This document shows positions 19,403-27,955 of a DNA stretch of 40,736 nt, piece after piece. The first letter of the stretch is position 1, and every line of letters starts with the position of its first letter. The DNA is from a virus. Both the position numbers and the translations under genes were made by a program. Under the pieces are notes generated by a model. It had not been told where the DNA came from and did no database searches. It saw only the letters and a list, made by a program, of their open reading frames with translations. The stretch spans positions 1 to 40,736 of the IMG/VR virus record IMGVR_UViG_3300042934_001321. One strand, given 5' to 3'.

Positions 19403-21520
19403 ATGCAACAGGCCACGGCAGCGGAAGTCAGGCGTAACGCTTCCGCCATTCTCAAAGCCCCGCGCCGTATGCCTGTGGCTGAGGCGGTTCAGAAATTTAT
19501 GCGCGTACCCATGGGGGCCGGTAACTCGGTTCCGTGGGATCCTGCCGTTGCCCCTTATGTGATTGAGCCGATGAACTGCCTGGCGATGCGTGAATACGAC
19601 GCAGTGGTATTTGTTGGTCCGGCACGAACGGGGAAAACCATTGGTCTAGTGGATGGCTGGGTGGTGTACAACATCGTCTGCGATCCGTCGGATATGCTGG
19701 TCGTTCAGATGACCGAAGAGAAAGCGCGAGAGCACTCAAAGAAGCGACTGGCACGAACCTTCCGTGTCAGTCCGGAGGTGGCAAAACGCCTGAGTCCGTT
19801 GCGGAACGACAACAACGTGCATGACCGCACGTTTCTGGCGGGGAACTATCTTAAGATTGGCTGGCCCTCCATCAACATCATGTCCTCGTCAGATTTTAAG
19901 TGTGTGGCGCTCACGGATTATGATCGCTTCCCTGAGGACATTGACGGCGAGGGTGATGGCTTTACCCTGGCTTCCAAACGTACTACCACCTTTATGTCTG
20001 CCGGTATGACGCTGGTGGAGTGCTCCCCGGGGCGGGATATTCGCGACAGTAAATGGCGTCGCAAATCTCCCCATGAAGCACCACCAACAACAGGCGCACT
20101 TTCACTGTATAACCGTGGCGACCGTCGTCGCTGGTACTGGCCGTGCCCGCACTGTGGTGAATATTTTCAGCCGGAAATGTCAGCCATGACCGGCTACCGC
20201 GATGAGTCAGACCCGGTAAAAGCCAGTGAGGCAGCCCATCTGCTTTGCCCGCATTGCAACGGCATTATCACGGCGGACAAAAAGCGCGAGCTGAATGGGG
20301 TGGGAGTCTGGTTACGTGAAGGTCAGTGTATTGACCGTGACGGCAATATTTCCGGTGAGCCACGCCGTTCTCGCATTGCATCTTTCTGGATGGAAGGCCC
20401 GGCAGCCGCGTACCAGACATGGGCACAGCTGGTGTACAAACTGCTGACCGCTGAGCAGGAGTATGAAGCTACCGGCAGCGAAGAAACACTCAAGGCGGTG
20501 ATCAACACCGACTGGGGGCTGCCATACCTGCCGCGCTCTGCCAGCGAACAGCGACGTGCCGATGCATTGATGCTTCGGGCTGAGGATTATGGTAAACGCC
20601 TAGTCCCGCCCAAAGTACGTTTCCTGCTGGCGGCTGTGGACGTCCAGGGCGGCAAAAAACGTCGTTTCGTCGTGCAGATTATCGGCTATGGCGAAAACGG
20701 TGAACGCTGGCTGGTGGATCGCTACAACATCCACCAGTCGCTGCGTTGTAATGAGCATGGCGAGGCGGAGCCGATCCACCCCGGCGCGTATCCGGAGGAC
20801 TGGCAGCTGCTGGTCTCCGATGTGCTGGAAAAGACGTATGCGCTTCAGTCTGATCCGACGCGCCGTATGCCGGTGCTGGCAATGGCCGTAGACAGCGGCG
20901 GTGAAGAGGGCGTAACTGATAACGCCTATAAATTCTGGCGACAGTGCCGCCGTGACGGCCTGGGAAAACGTGTTTACCTGGTCAAGGGCGACAGCACAAA
21001 GCGCCAGAAAATCATCACTAAAACCCACCCGAATAATACCGAACGCAGCGATCGTCGCGCTGATGCGCGTGGCGAGGTGCCGGTGTATCTGCTGCAGACC
21101 GACCTGCTTAAGGATCAGCTCAGCAACAATCTGGACCGCGAGACTCCCGGCGCGGGGTATATCCATTTTCCCGATTGGCTGGGGGAGTGGTTTTACGAGG
21201 AGCTCACCTACGAAGAGCGTGGCGTGGACGGCAAATGGCGCAAACCCGGCAAGGGTGCCAACGAAGCCTTTGACCTGTTCTGCTATGCCCACGCGGTGGC
21301 GGTTCTGCGTGGCTACGAAAAAATTCGCGACTGGGAAAAACCTCCTGCATGGGCCGAGCTGCAGGATCTCAACCCAAATATTCATGAAGGGGAGCGCCCC
21401 CGGGAGATAACCGTGCAAAAAACAAAAACCGTTCAGCCGCCAGCCAGGGTTGAGACTGAAAAGGAAAATGTACTGTCAGGTAACTGGCTGGGAAGTTCCG
21501 GTAAGGGAGGCTGGCTGTGA
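19403..21520 (+). CDS. Terminase large subunit (lambda GpA family)
   Basis: The 705-residue protein has the packaging ATPase Walker A-like VGPARTGKT (72-80). An acidic LTDYDRFPEDIDGEG follows at about 170, and two zinc-type pairs CPHCGEYF and LCPHCNG lie around 250-290. The C-terminal nuclease half contains AVDVQGGKKRRFVV and AVDSGGEEG, which supply catalytic aspartates. It cuts cos and translocates DNA into proheads with the small subunit and portal. The length is slightly above lambda gpA (641). It starts 3 bases after the small subunit and overlaps the next gene. Confidence 0.95.
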   Translation: MQQATAAEVRRNASAILKAPRRMPVAEAVQKFMRVPMGAGNSVPWDPAVAPYVIEPMNCLAMREYDAVVFVGPARTGKTIGLVDGWVVYNIVCDPSDMLVVQMTEEKAREHSKKRLARTFRVSPEVAKRLSPLRNDNNVHDRTFLAGNYLKIGWPSINIMSSSDFKCVALTDYDRFPEDIDGEGDGFTLASKRTTTFMSAGMTLVECSPGRDIRDSKWRRKSPHEAPPTTGALSLYNRGDRRRWYWPCPHCGEYFQPEMSAMTGYRDESDPVKASEAAHLLCPHCNGIITADKKRELNGVGVWLREGQCIDRDGNISGEPRRSRIASFWMEGPAAAYQTWAQLVYKLLTAEQEYEATGSEETLKAVINTDWGLPYLPRSASEQRRADALMLRAEDYGKRLVPPKVRFLLAAVDVQGGKKRRFVVQIIGYGENGERWLVDRYNIHQSLRCNEHGEAEPIHPGAYPEDWQLLVSDVLEKTYALQSDPTRRMPVLAMAVDSGGEEGVTDNAYKFWRQCRRDGLGKRVYLVKGDSTKRQKIITKTHPNNTERSDRRADARGEVPVYLLQTDLLKDQLSNNLDRETPGAGYIHFPDWLGEWFYEELTYEERGVDGKWRKPGKGANEAFDLFCYAHAVAVLRGYEKIRDWEKPPAWAELQDLNPNIHEGERPREITVQKTKTVQPPARVETEKENVLSGNWLGSSGKGGWL

Positions 21521-21732
21521 CGAAAGACGACATCTGGAGAACGTTATTGATGGTGCGTCAGGCATACCAGGATTCGCTGGATGGAAAGAGTATTTCCTTT
21601 ACCGGCGTAAACGGTCGCGCCATAACCAACCACGATCCGAAAGCGCTACGCGACGAGCTCGAATACTGGGAGCGTCGCTGGCGCACGGTTAACAGCCGTG
21701 GTGGTTCGTACAAACTCGCTAACTTTTTGTAA
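21517..21732 (+). CDS. Head-tail joining protein (lambda gpW-like)
   Basis: The 71-residue protein (GTG start overlapping the terminase stop) reads VRQAYQDSLDGKSISFTGVN, then ALRDELEYWERRWRTV. This matches the compact gpW-type joining proteins encoded between terminase and portal in lambda and relatives. It should bind the portal after packaging to prepare tail attachment. Confidence 0.82.
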   Translation: MTKDDIWRTLLMVRQAYQDSLDGKSISFTGVNGRAITNHDPKALRDELEYWERRWRTVNSRGGSYKLANFL

Positions 21733-21740
21733 GGCGTTCT

Positions 21741-23261
21741 ATGGGCATTCTTGAAAGAACACTGGGGGCACTTTCCCCCGGGTGGGCTGCGGCGCGCGCG
21801 CGGGACAGACTCCGGCTTAATGCGTATGAAGCGGCCAACACGTCTCGGCTGCACAAGGCCAAAAAGCAAAGCCAGTCTGCGGACACCTCGGTATTTGCAG
21901 CAGGCCAGTCCCTGCGGGAACAGGCCCGCTGGCTCGATGAAAACCATGACCTGGTGATCGGCCTGTTCGACAAAATGGAAGACCGGGTAATTGGTGCCCA
22001 CGGCATCCATGTTGAGCCTCAGCCACTTGATCTTGAGGGCAATCTCCATTCCGATTTTGCCGGGCAGCTTTCGGCACTCTGGGCGGAATGGTCCGTGCGT
22101 CCGGAAGTAACCGGCATGTTTACCCGGCCGGAAGCCGAGCGCCTGCTGTTGCGTTCTGCGCTGCGTGACGGGGAAGTGTTCACGCAGCTGGTCAGGGGGA
22201 ATGTGCCGGGCCTGCAGCATGCCACCTCCGTACCGTTCTCGCTGGAAATGCTGGAGGCGGATTTTGTACCGTTCAACCTGAACAGCACCGCCGGCCAGCA
22301 GGTTCGCCAGGGCATCATCGTGAACGACTGGGGCCGTCCTGTCGGGTACCGGGTTTACAAATACCACCCGGCGAACATGACGCGGTTCAGCGCTGAACTC
22401 AAAACCGTCACAGCTGACAACATGCTTCACCTGGCACAACGCAAGCGCCTGCATCAGCTGCGTGGTATTAGCCTGATCCACGGGGTCATTACCCGTCTGT
22501 CAGACATCAAAGATTATGAAGAGAGCGAGCGCGTGGCCGCGCGTATTGCCGCTGCGCTGGGGTTCTATATCAAGCGTGGCGATGCCCAGTCCCTTGGCGA
22601 TGAAAGTGAGTTTTCAACGCCCGGTGGTCAGCGTCACTACGATATCGCGCCGGGCATGATTTACGACGAACTCCGGCCTGGCGAAGACCTGGGCATGGTG
22701 GAGTCTAACCGCCCGAACGTTCATCTCTACGAATTCCGTAACGGGCAGATGCGGGCTGTGGCTGCAGGCACTCGCGGGAGCTATTCCAGCATTGCCCGGG
22801 ACTATAACGGCACCTACAGCTCCCAGCGTCAGGAGCTGGTGGAGAGTTTCGAAGGGTACAACGTCCTGCAGCAGTGGTTTGTCGGCCAGCACAGTCGTCC
22901 CGTTTACCGCGCATGGCTGGCGATGGCACTGCTGAGCGGGGTTGAAGTCCCGCCGGATGTGGATCCGAATTCTCTCTATAACGCGCTTTATCTCGGTCCG
23001 GTGATGCCGTGGATTGATCCGGGTAAAGAGGCCAACGCGTGGAAAGCCATTGTGCGTGGAGGCGCGGGTACTGAAGCGGAATGGGCGCGGGCCAGGGGGA
23101 AAAATCCTCAGGAGGTTAAGCGCCAGCGACTGCGTGAAACTGAATTTAACCGTAAACACGGGCTGGTGTTTGATTCCGACGCCGCCAATGACAAAGGAGC
23201 GATGCCAGATGCAACGGCAAAACCAGACGATAAACGGCGTGAGCCGGACGATGATGATTAA
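21741..23261 (+). CDS. Portal protein (lambda gpB family)
   Basis: The 506-residue protein has lambda-portal features: ANTSRLHKAKKQSQSADTSV, DLVIGLFDKMEDRVIG, LRDGEVFTQLV, VPFSLEMLEADFVPFN, and GMIYDELRPGEDLGMV. It forms the dodecameric DNA entry ring at one capsid vertex. The C-terminus is charged and flexible (NDKGAMPDATAKPDDKRREP), as in the family. It overlaps the start of the protease-capsid gene by 53 bases. Confidence 0.95.
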   Translation: MGILERTLGALSPGWAAARARDRLRLNAYEAANTSRLHKAKKQSQSADTSVFAAGQSLREQARWLDENHDLVIGLFDKMEDRVIGAHGIHVEPQPLDLEGNLHSDFAGQLSALWAEWSVRPEVTGMFTRPEAERLLLRSALRDGEVFTQLVRGNVPGLQHATSVPFSLEMLEADFVPFNLNSTAGQQVRQGIIVNDWGRPVGYRVYKYHPANMTRFSAELKTVTADNMLHLAQRKRLHQLRGISLIHGVITRLSDIKDYEESERVAARIAAALGFYIKRGDAQSLGDESEFSTPGGQRHYDIAPGMIYDELRPGEDLGMVESNRPNVHLYEFRNGQMRAVAAGTRGSYSSIARDYNGTYSSQRQELVESFEGYNVLQQWFVGQHSRPVYRAWLAMALLSGVEVPPDVDPNSLYNALYLGPVMPWIDPGKEANAWKAIVRGGAGTEAEWARARGKNPQEVKRQRLRETEFNRKHGLVFDSDAANDKGAMPDATAKPDDKRREPDDDD

Positions 23262-25311
23262 CCCCCGTGCCAGCCTGGCGGGTGTCGATGCGGCAAACGG
23301 CCAGTGCTGGTACGAAATCCGCGCACTGGCTGCCGGACGGGTCGAAATCTTCCTCTATGACGTGATCGGCGGCTGGGGCATCACAGCCCAGCAGTTCGTC
23401 GCGGACTGTAAAGAGGCGGGGGTGTTTGACGCCAGCGCAGTGGATTTGCATATCCACAGCCCCGGCGGCGATGTGATGCAGGGTTTTGCCATCTACAACA
23501 CCCTGTCGCGGCTGAAAGCGAAAGTGGATATATGGGTGGACGGCGTGGCGGCCAGCATGGCCTCGATGATTGTCTGCCTGCCCGGTGCCACGGTGCACAT
23601 GCCGGAAAACGCCTGGATTATGGTCCACAAACCGTGGGGTGGTATCGCCGGGGATTCGGATGACATGCGCGATTACGCCGCCTGGCTTGATCGTAACGAA
23701 GCCCTGATGCTCAGCGCCTACATGAACAAAACCGGTCTGGGCCAGGAGGAGCTGGAAGCGATGCTGAAAGCGGAGACCTGGCTTAACGGGGCCGAGGCGG
23801 TGGAAAAAGGTTTCGCCGACACGCTTGAACCTGAACTGCAGGCCGCGGCCTGTGTGAATGAAAATAAACTGAAGGATTACCAGAACATGCCAGAACAGAT
23901 TAAATCTCTTTTTGCGCCGCGCGCCGAAGCTCCGGTGAATCAGCCACAGCAACCAGCACCGGTACAGGCCAACCTTACCCCGCCAGCACCACAACAGCCC
24001 GCGCCGCAGATGACAAACATCGATATCACCGCGCTGGCCCAGCAGCTGCAGCAGCAGATGCAGACGGCGAACGCGGAGCGCGTGAATTCCGTTTCCGCCG
24101 TATTTGAGGCGTTTCCGACCTTTGCGACGCTGAAGGCGGAGTGCCTGGCTGACTTCTCCTGTAACGCTGAAAAAGCCCGCGACAAACTGCTGCAGGCACT
24201 GGCGGCGGGCACCACTCCGAGCGCCGGTCCGGGTGCCATTCACCTGCACGCAGGCAACGGTAATCTGGTGGGTGACTCCATCCGCGCGGCCATCATGACC
24301 CGTGCGGGTTATGCGCAGGCCGAGAAGGATAACGCGTACAACGGTTACACCCTGCGTGAGCTGGCGCGCGCTTCGCTGGTCGATCGCGGGATCGGGATTT
24401 CCGGCCACGCGGCACCGCTGGCGATGGTCGGGCTGGCCTTCACCCACAGCAGCAGTGACTTCGGCAATATCCTGATGGATGTTGCGCACAAAGCCGCGCT
24501 GATGGGCTGGGATGAAGCCAACGAAACATTTGACCAGTGGACCCGTAAGGGCACGCTGACCGATTTCAAAACCGCGCACCGCGTCGGCCTGGAAGCCTTC
24601 CCGACCCTGCGCAAGGTGCGAGCCGGGGCGGAATATAAGTATGTCACCCTGAAAGATCGCGGTGAGCCTATTGCCCTGGCGACCTACGGCGAACTGTTCA
24701 GCCTTGACCGCCAGACCATCATCAACGATGACATGGACATGCTGACGCGTATCCCGATGGCGATGGGCGGCGCGGCGCGCGCCACCATCGGCGATCTGGT
24801 GTGGGCAGTGCTGACAAGCAACCCGAAAATGGCCGACGGCAAGCCGCTGTTCCACGCCGACCACGGAAACCTTATTGCCGCAGACCTTAGCATCGATGGT
24901 CTCGACAATGCCCGCAAGGCCATGAAGTTACAGAAGTCAGGAGAGCGACACCTTAATATCCGCCCTGAATTTGTGCTGACGCCTGTGGCGATTGAGTCAC
25001 GTGCGAATCAGTTGATCAAATCGGCCAGCGTGCCGGGTGCTGATGTCAATAGCGGTATTGATAACCCAATCCGGAACTTCGCCACGGTACTTTCAGAGGC
25101 GCGACTGGATGACAGCAGCCCGACGGATTACTACCTGGCGGCAGCGAAGGGGCGCGACACCATTGAGGTTGCCTATCTTGACGGCATCGATACGCCATAT
25201 CTGGAGCAGCAGCAGGGCTTCACCGTTGACGGTGCCGCCTTCAAGGTGCGCATTGATGCCGGGGTGGCTGCGCTTGACCACCGTGGCATGGTGAAAGTGA
25301 CCAAAAAATAA
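23209..25311 (+). CDS. Fused ClpP-like prohead protease and major capsid protein
   Basis: The 700-residue protein joins two functions. Residues about 1-235 are a ClpP-like S14 protease with HIHSPGGDVMQGFAIYN, the catalytic serine in DGVAASMAS (Ser116) and histidine in WIMVHKPWG (His140). A glutamine and proline-rich linker (about 250-300) is scaffold-like, followed by LAQQLQQQMQTANAERV. Residues about 340-700 are the major capsid protein (VGLAFTHSSSDFGNILMDV, FPTLRKVRAGAEYKYVTL, FHADHGNL). The protease presumably frees the capsid domain during maturation. ATG 23209 is chosen with GGAG 10 bases upstream; ATG 23188 or 23251 are possible. Confidence 0.93.
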   Translation: MQRQNQTINGVSRTMMINPRASLAGVDAANGQCWYEIRALAAGRVEIFLYDVIGGWGITAQQFVADCKEAGVFDASAVDLHIHSPGGDVMQGFAIYNTLSRLKAKVDIWVDGVAASMASMIVCLPGATVHMPENAWIMVHKPWGGIAGDSDDMRDYAAWLDRNEALMLSAYMNKTGLGQEELEAMLKAETWLNGAEAVEKGFADTLEPELQAAACVNENKLKDYQNMPEQIKSLFAPRAEAPVNQPQQPAPVQANLTPPAPQQPAPQMTNIDITALAQQLQQQMQTANAERVNSVSAVFEAFPTFATLKAECLADFSCNAEKARDKLLQALAAGTTPSAGPGAIHLHAGNGNLVGDSIRAAIMTRAGYAQAEKDNAYNGYTLRELARASLVDRGIGISGHAAPLAMVGLAFTHSSSDFGNILMDVAHKAALMGWDEANETFDQWTRKGTLTDFKTAHRVGLEAFPTLRKVRAGAEYKYVTLKDRGEPIALATYGELFSLDRQTIINDDMDMLTRIPMAMGGAARATIGDLVWAVLTSNPKMADGKPLFHADHGNLIAADLSIDGLDNARKAMKLQKSGERHLNIRPEFVLTPVAIESRANQLIKSASVPGADVNSGIDNPIRNFATVLSEARLDDSSPTDYYLAAAKGRDTIEVAYLDGIDTPYLEQQQGFTVDGAAFKVRIDAGVAALDHRGMVKVTKK

Positions 25312-25313
25312 CG

Positions 25314-25335
25314 ACCGTCATCTGGCGGTTTTTTT
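25314..25335 (+). terminator. Intra-operon terminator after capsid gene
   Basis: ACCGTC-ATCT-GGCGGT, including a G-U pair, is followed by seven T (25329-25335) just after the capsid stop. Confidence 0.72.
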
Positions 25336-25382
25336 ATATCCGGGGGCGGCGTGTGCTGCTCCTTTTTTGTCTGGAGAGAAAA

Positions 25383-25718
25383 ATGGCGAAAAATTATCAG
25401 CAGGACGGCAACACCCTTGATTTTCAGAATACCGGTACAACCGATATTCATTCGGGTGACGCCGTGCTTTCAGGTGCGCTGGTTGGCGTCGCTCACGATG
25501 ACATCCCTGCAGGGCTGTGGGGTGTGCTGCACACCACGGGCGTGTTCGTTCTGCCAAAGGCAGCGGAGGCGGTCACACTCGGCCAGAAGCTCTATCTGGC
25601 TGACGGTAAGCTGACAGCAGAAGCGGGGGAGGCGGCAGCACCGCACCCTCTGGCGGGTACGGCCTGGGCGGCGGCGGCGGCGGATGCCGAATCTGTTCCG
25701 GTGCGGCTGGGTTACTGA
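25383..25718 (+). CDS. DUF2190 capsid decoration/head fibre-like protein
   Basis: The 111-residue protein (MAKNYQQDGNTLDFQNTGTT, then SGALVGVAHDDIPAG, GVFVLPKAAEAVTLGQKLYL) has the small beta-rich repeat pattern of DUF2190 proteins encoded next to capsid genes. They probably decorate or stabilise the capsid, taking the place of lambda gpD. GGAGAG precedes ATG 25383. It lies just after an intra-operon terminator, and its stop touches the next start. Confidence 0.83.
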   Translation: MAKNYQQDGNTLDFQNTGTTDIHSGDAVLSGALVGVAHDDIPAGLWGVLHTTGVFVLPKAAEAVTLGQKLYLADGKLTAEAGEAAAPHPLAGTAWAAAAADAESVPVRLGY

Positions 25719-26074
25719 TGAACCGCTTTCGTGCCCGACTGGCCCGTGCAGATGCCCGGATCTCCCGGGCATTTGCGGAAGCACTGCCGGCGGTCCTGTT
25801 TATCGGTACTGAGGTGCGTCCTGTCACCGTGATTTTCGAGACGCCCGATGCGCCGGTTGACGTTCCCGCCGGAGGACAAATTCAGGACCGCTCTCCGGCA
25901 TTCAGTGCGCTGACAACAGATATCGCCGGACTTGAGAAGCTTCACGGCGTGGAAATCAACGGCACGGCTTATCGTGTGACGCACGTCGGCGCTGATGAGG
26001 AAGGGCGGACCCGCGTCACGCTGGCGTATGGCGCACCGGGTAAGGTGCAGCCGGACATCAATAAGTGGAGCTGA
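25718..26074 (+). CDS. Head-tail attachment protein (gpFII-like)
   Basis: The 118-residue protein (SRAFAEALPAVLFIGTEVRPV, FETPDAPVDVPAGGQIQ, GVEINGTAYRVTHVGADEEG) has the size, position and beta-rich pattern of lambda FII-type head-tail attachment proteins. It should form the ring between capsid connector and tail. It is coupled to the decoration gene by ATGA overlap and followed one base later by the next gene. Confidence 0.75.
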   Translation: MNRFRARLARADARISRAFAEALPAVLFIGTEVRPVTVIFETPDAPVDVPAGGQIQDRSPAFSALTTDIAGLEKLHGVEINGTAYRVTHVGADEEGRTRVTLAYGAPGKVQPDINKWS

Positions 26075-26075
26075 T

Positions 26076-26738
26076 ATGGCGCGTGAGTCCAGACTGCGAC
26101 GGGATTTGCCCGTCGATATCGATGTGGATGCCATCTGGCGGATAGCGGAGCACATCGGTGCCACCCATAAACAGTTTCGGGCGGCGTACTCCCGCGCCCT
26201 GAAACGTACCGCCGCCACTTTACGTAAAAAAGCGATGGCAGACCTGAAAGACGGGCTGGCTCCCCGTAGCCTGGATCTGGTGCGCCGACGCCTGCTTTCC
26301 TTCCGTCTCGATCGTGCTTCTCAGTCACAACTTGATAATTTTCGTCTCTGGTTCGGCCTGAATGCCATCAAGGTAAAGGATCTGAAAGGGCGAATTAACG
26401 GGCGGGTTAGACCTCATCATTCCCGGCGGGATAAATCCACCGGGCGATTTATTAAGGCTCGACGTCAGGCGGAAAACGCCGGATTTACACCAAAAGGCAG
26501 CCTGCTTTCACCGCGTACGTTTGAAAACGGTGAGGTGGCACGCTCCCGTCGGGAAAACAGGCGTACGGTGGTCATACGCGATCCTGACACCCGGCGGACC
26601 CGGGAGGCAGAGGTGGATATTTATGAGCCGATGCTCAACTACATCGAGGATAACGCCTTTGCGGAGGCGATGGAGATTTTTATGCATCACTTTGAAACCG
26701 ATCTGCGCGGGCGTGTGAAAGCCCGTATTTCTGTCTGA
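26076..26738 (+). CDS. Minor tail/tail completion protein (gpZ-like)
   Basis: The 220-residue, strongly basic protein has ALKRTAATLRKKAMADLKDGL, LRLWFGLNAIKVKDLKGRI-type sequence and RPHHSRRDKSTGRFIKARRQ. This gpZ-like pattern places it among tail completion proteins acting at the head-proximal end of the tail. Identity is low and the alternative is another head-tail adaptor. ATG 26076 follows the previous stop directly. Confidence 0.65.
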   Translation: MARESRLRRDLPVDIDVDAIWRIAEHIGATHKQFRAAYSRALKRTAATLRKKAMADLKDGLAPRSLDLVRRRLLSFRLDRASQSQLDNFRLWFGLNAIKVKDLKGRINGRVRPHHSRRDKSTGRFIKARRQAENAGFTPKGSLLSPRTFENGEVARSRRENRRTVVIRDPDTRRTREAEVDIYEPMLNYIEDNAFAEAMEIFMHHFETDLRGRVKARISV

Positions 26739-26746
26739 GGTGGACC

Positions 26747-27301
26747 ATGGCTGAGCCATTGCTGCTTGGGCAGTATCACGATGCCGTTACCGGCGCGCTG
26801 AAAAACATTGCGTGGGTGCGGGACGCCGATGCGTACCCGGAAAAAAATATCCCCCGCTTTACCGGACTGACCACCCCGGCGGTCTATTTCTCCATTAACG
26901 GCTGGGAGCAGGGAGGGGGCAACGAGGGGCAGCTCAACGTTAATCTTTCCTGCGATTTGTTCGTGGTGGTGGATGCGGCCGGGGCAGGTGTAAGTCGCCC
27001 GGAAATTTTCCTGCGCACGGCGGCGGCAGATATCACCCAGTGGATTGACGGCCAGCAGTTCGGCCTGACCCATCTGGAGCCAGCCATCTTTGTCGATGCA
27101 GCACGTGATGAGTTTGATCCGCGCATGGATGATTACCTGGTCTGGCGAATCTCCTTCACACAGTCAGCCGCCTTTGGTGCGGATCCGTTTGCACAGCTGA
27201 ATGCCCCGCTGAAAGCGGCCTGGCTGGGCAAGGCACCGGATATCGGCCAGGCACATGTGGACGATTATCAGCTGATTTACGAGGCGAAACCCGATGAGTG
27301 A
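26747..27301 (+). CDS. Tail terminator/completion-like protein
   Basis: The 184-residue protein (YHDAVTGALKNIAWVRDADA, TTPAVYFSINGWEQGGG, NLSCDLFVVVDAAG, MDDYLVWRISFTQSAAFG) shows the alpha/beta alternation typical of tail terminator proteins that cap the tail tube. Its place just before the spike and sheath genes supports this. Exact family not recognised. It overlaps the next gene by 8 bases. Confidence 0.62.
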   Translation: MAEPLLLGQYHDAVTGALKNIAWVRDADAYPEKNIPRFTGLTTPAVYFSINGWEQGGGNEGQLNVNLSCDLFVVVDAAGAGVSRPEIFLRTAAADITQWIDGQQFGLTHLEPAIFVDAARDEFDPRMDDYLVWRISFTQSAAFGADPFAQLNAPLKAAWLGKAPDIGQAHVDDYQLIYEAKPDE

Positions 27302-27917
27302 TATCGAGGGCGATTTACAGCGCCGCCTGGCGAATATTGTGCGGCGCGGGGTTATTCATTCCGTTAAGCATGATGGTATACCGAAGTGCCGGGTGGATCT
27401 GGGCGAAATCATCACTACCTGGCTGCCGCTCTGCCAGGGCTTTTCCGGGGCAAACCGGGCTGACTCCAATCCGTATGCGGTCGGGGATGCGGTCACGGTG
27501 CTGTCGGAGGCGGGTGAGCTGAATAATGGCCGGGTGTTTCCCGGCTGGAATACCGGCGGTCTGCCGGTACCGGAGGGCAGCGACAGCGAACATATCACCC
27601 GCTACGGTGACGGTACCGAGATCCGGTATGACCGCGCCGCGCATGCCCTGACCATCACGCTGGCGGAGGGCGGGACCTACAAAATTATCGGAAAGGGAAC
27701 GCTCGATGGTCCGGTGGAAATCACCGACACCCTGACCGTTCAGGGGAAAACGCAGATAAATGCCGACACGAACGTGGCCGGAAATATCGGTGCAACACAG
27801 GAAATTTCGGACGGTACCGGGAAAATGAGCGGGATCCGCGAAACCTACAACGGCCATGACCATAAAGAAAATGGTGATGGCGGCGGAACCACGAATCCCC
27901 CCAATCAAAAAATGTGA
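27294..27917 (+). CDS. Baseplate spike protein (P2 gpV-like)
   Basis: The 207-residue protein resembles P2 gpV: an OB-fold N-terminus (VIHSVKHDGIPKCRVDLGE, CQGFSGANRADSNPYAVGD), RYGDGTEIRYDRAAHALTIT, a beta-helix region with DGPVEITDTLTVQGKTQINA, and tip motif GHDH (187-190). The HxH tip binds iron in P2 spikes. It forms the membrane-piercing needle at the end of the contractile tail. A terminator-like hairpin overlaps its stop codon. Confidence 0.9.
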   Translation: MSDIEGDLQRRLANIVRRGVIHSVKHDGIPKCRVDLGEIITTWLPLCQGFSGANRADSNPYAVGDAVTVLSEAGELNNGRVFPGWNTGGLPVPEGSDSEHITRYGDGTEIRYDRAAHALTITLAEGGTYKIIGKGTLDGPVEITDTLTVQGKTQINADTNVAGNIGATQEISDGTGKMSGIRETYNGHDHKENGDGGGTTNPPNQKM

Positions 27918-27938
27918 CCTGCCGCGGCAGGTTTTTTT
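27917..27938 (+). terminator. Intra-operon terminator after spike gene
   Basis: ACCTGCC-GC-GGCAGGT (27917-27932), a near-complete palindrome, is followed by further T (to 27938), 18 bases before the sheath start. Confidence 0.78.
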
Positions 27939-27955
27939 ATGCCTGGAGAAAATAA

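Noticed and set aside
20600-21418. 272-codon minus-strand frame within the terminase large subunit gene
   Set aside because: Lies fully inside a well-supported terminase gene; composition is that of an antisense shadow.
21558-22481. 307-codon minus-strand frame within the portal gene
   Set aside because: Antisense shadow of gpW and portal genes, with no promoter or ribosome site.
23146-24864. 572-codon open frame on the minus strand opposite the protease-capsid gene
   Set aside because: It is a mirror of a GC-rich, codon-biased gene on the plus strand. The product has low-complexity His/Arg/Gln-rich sequence and no recognisable domain or ribosome site.
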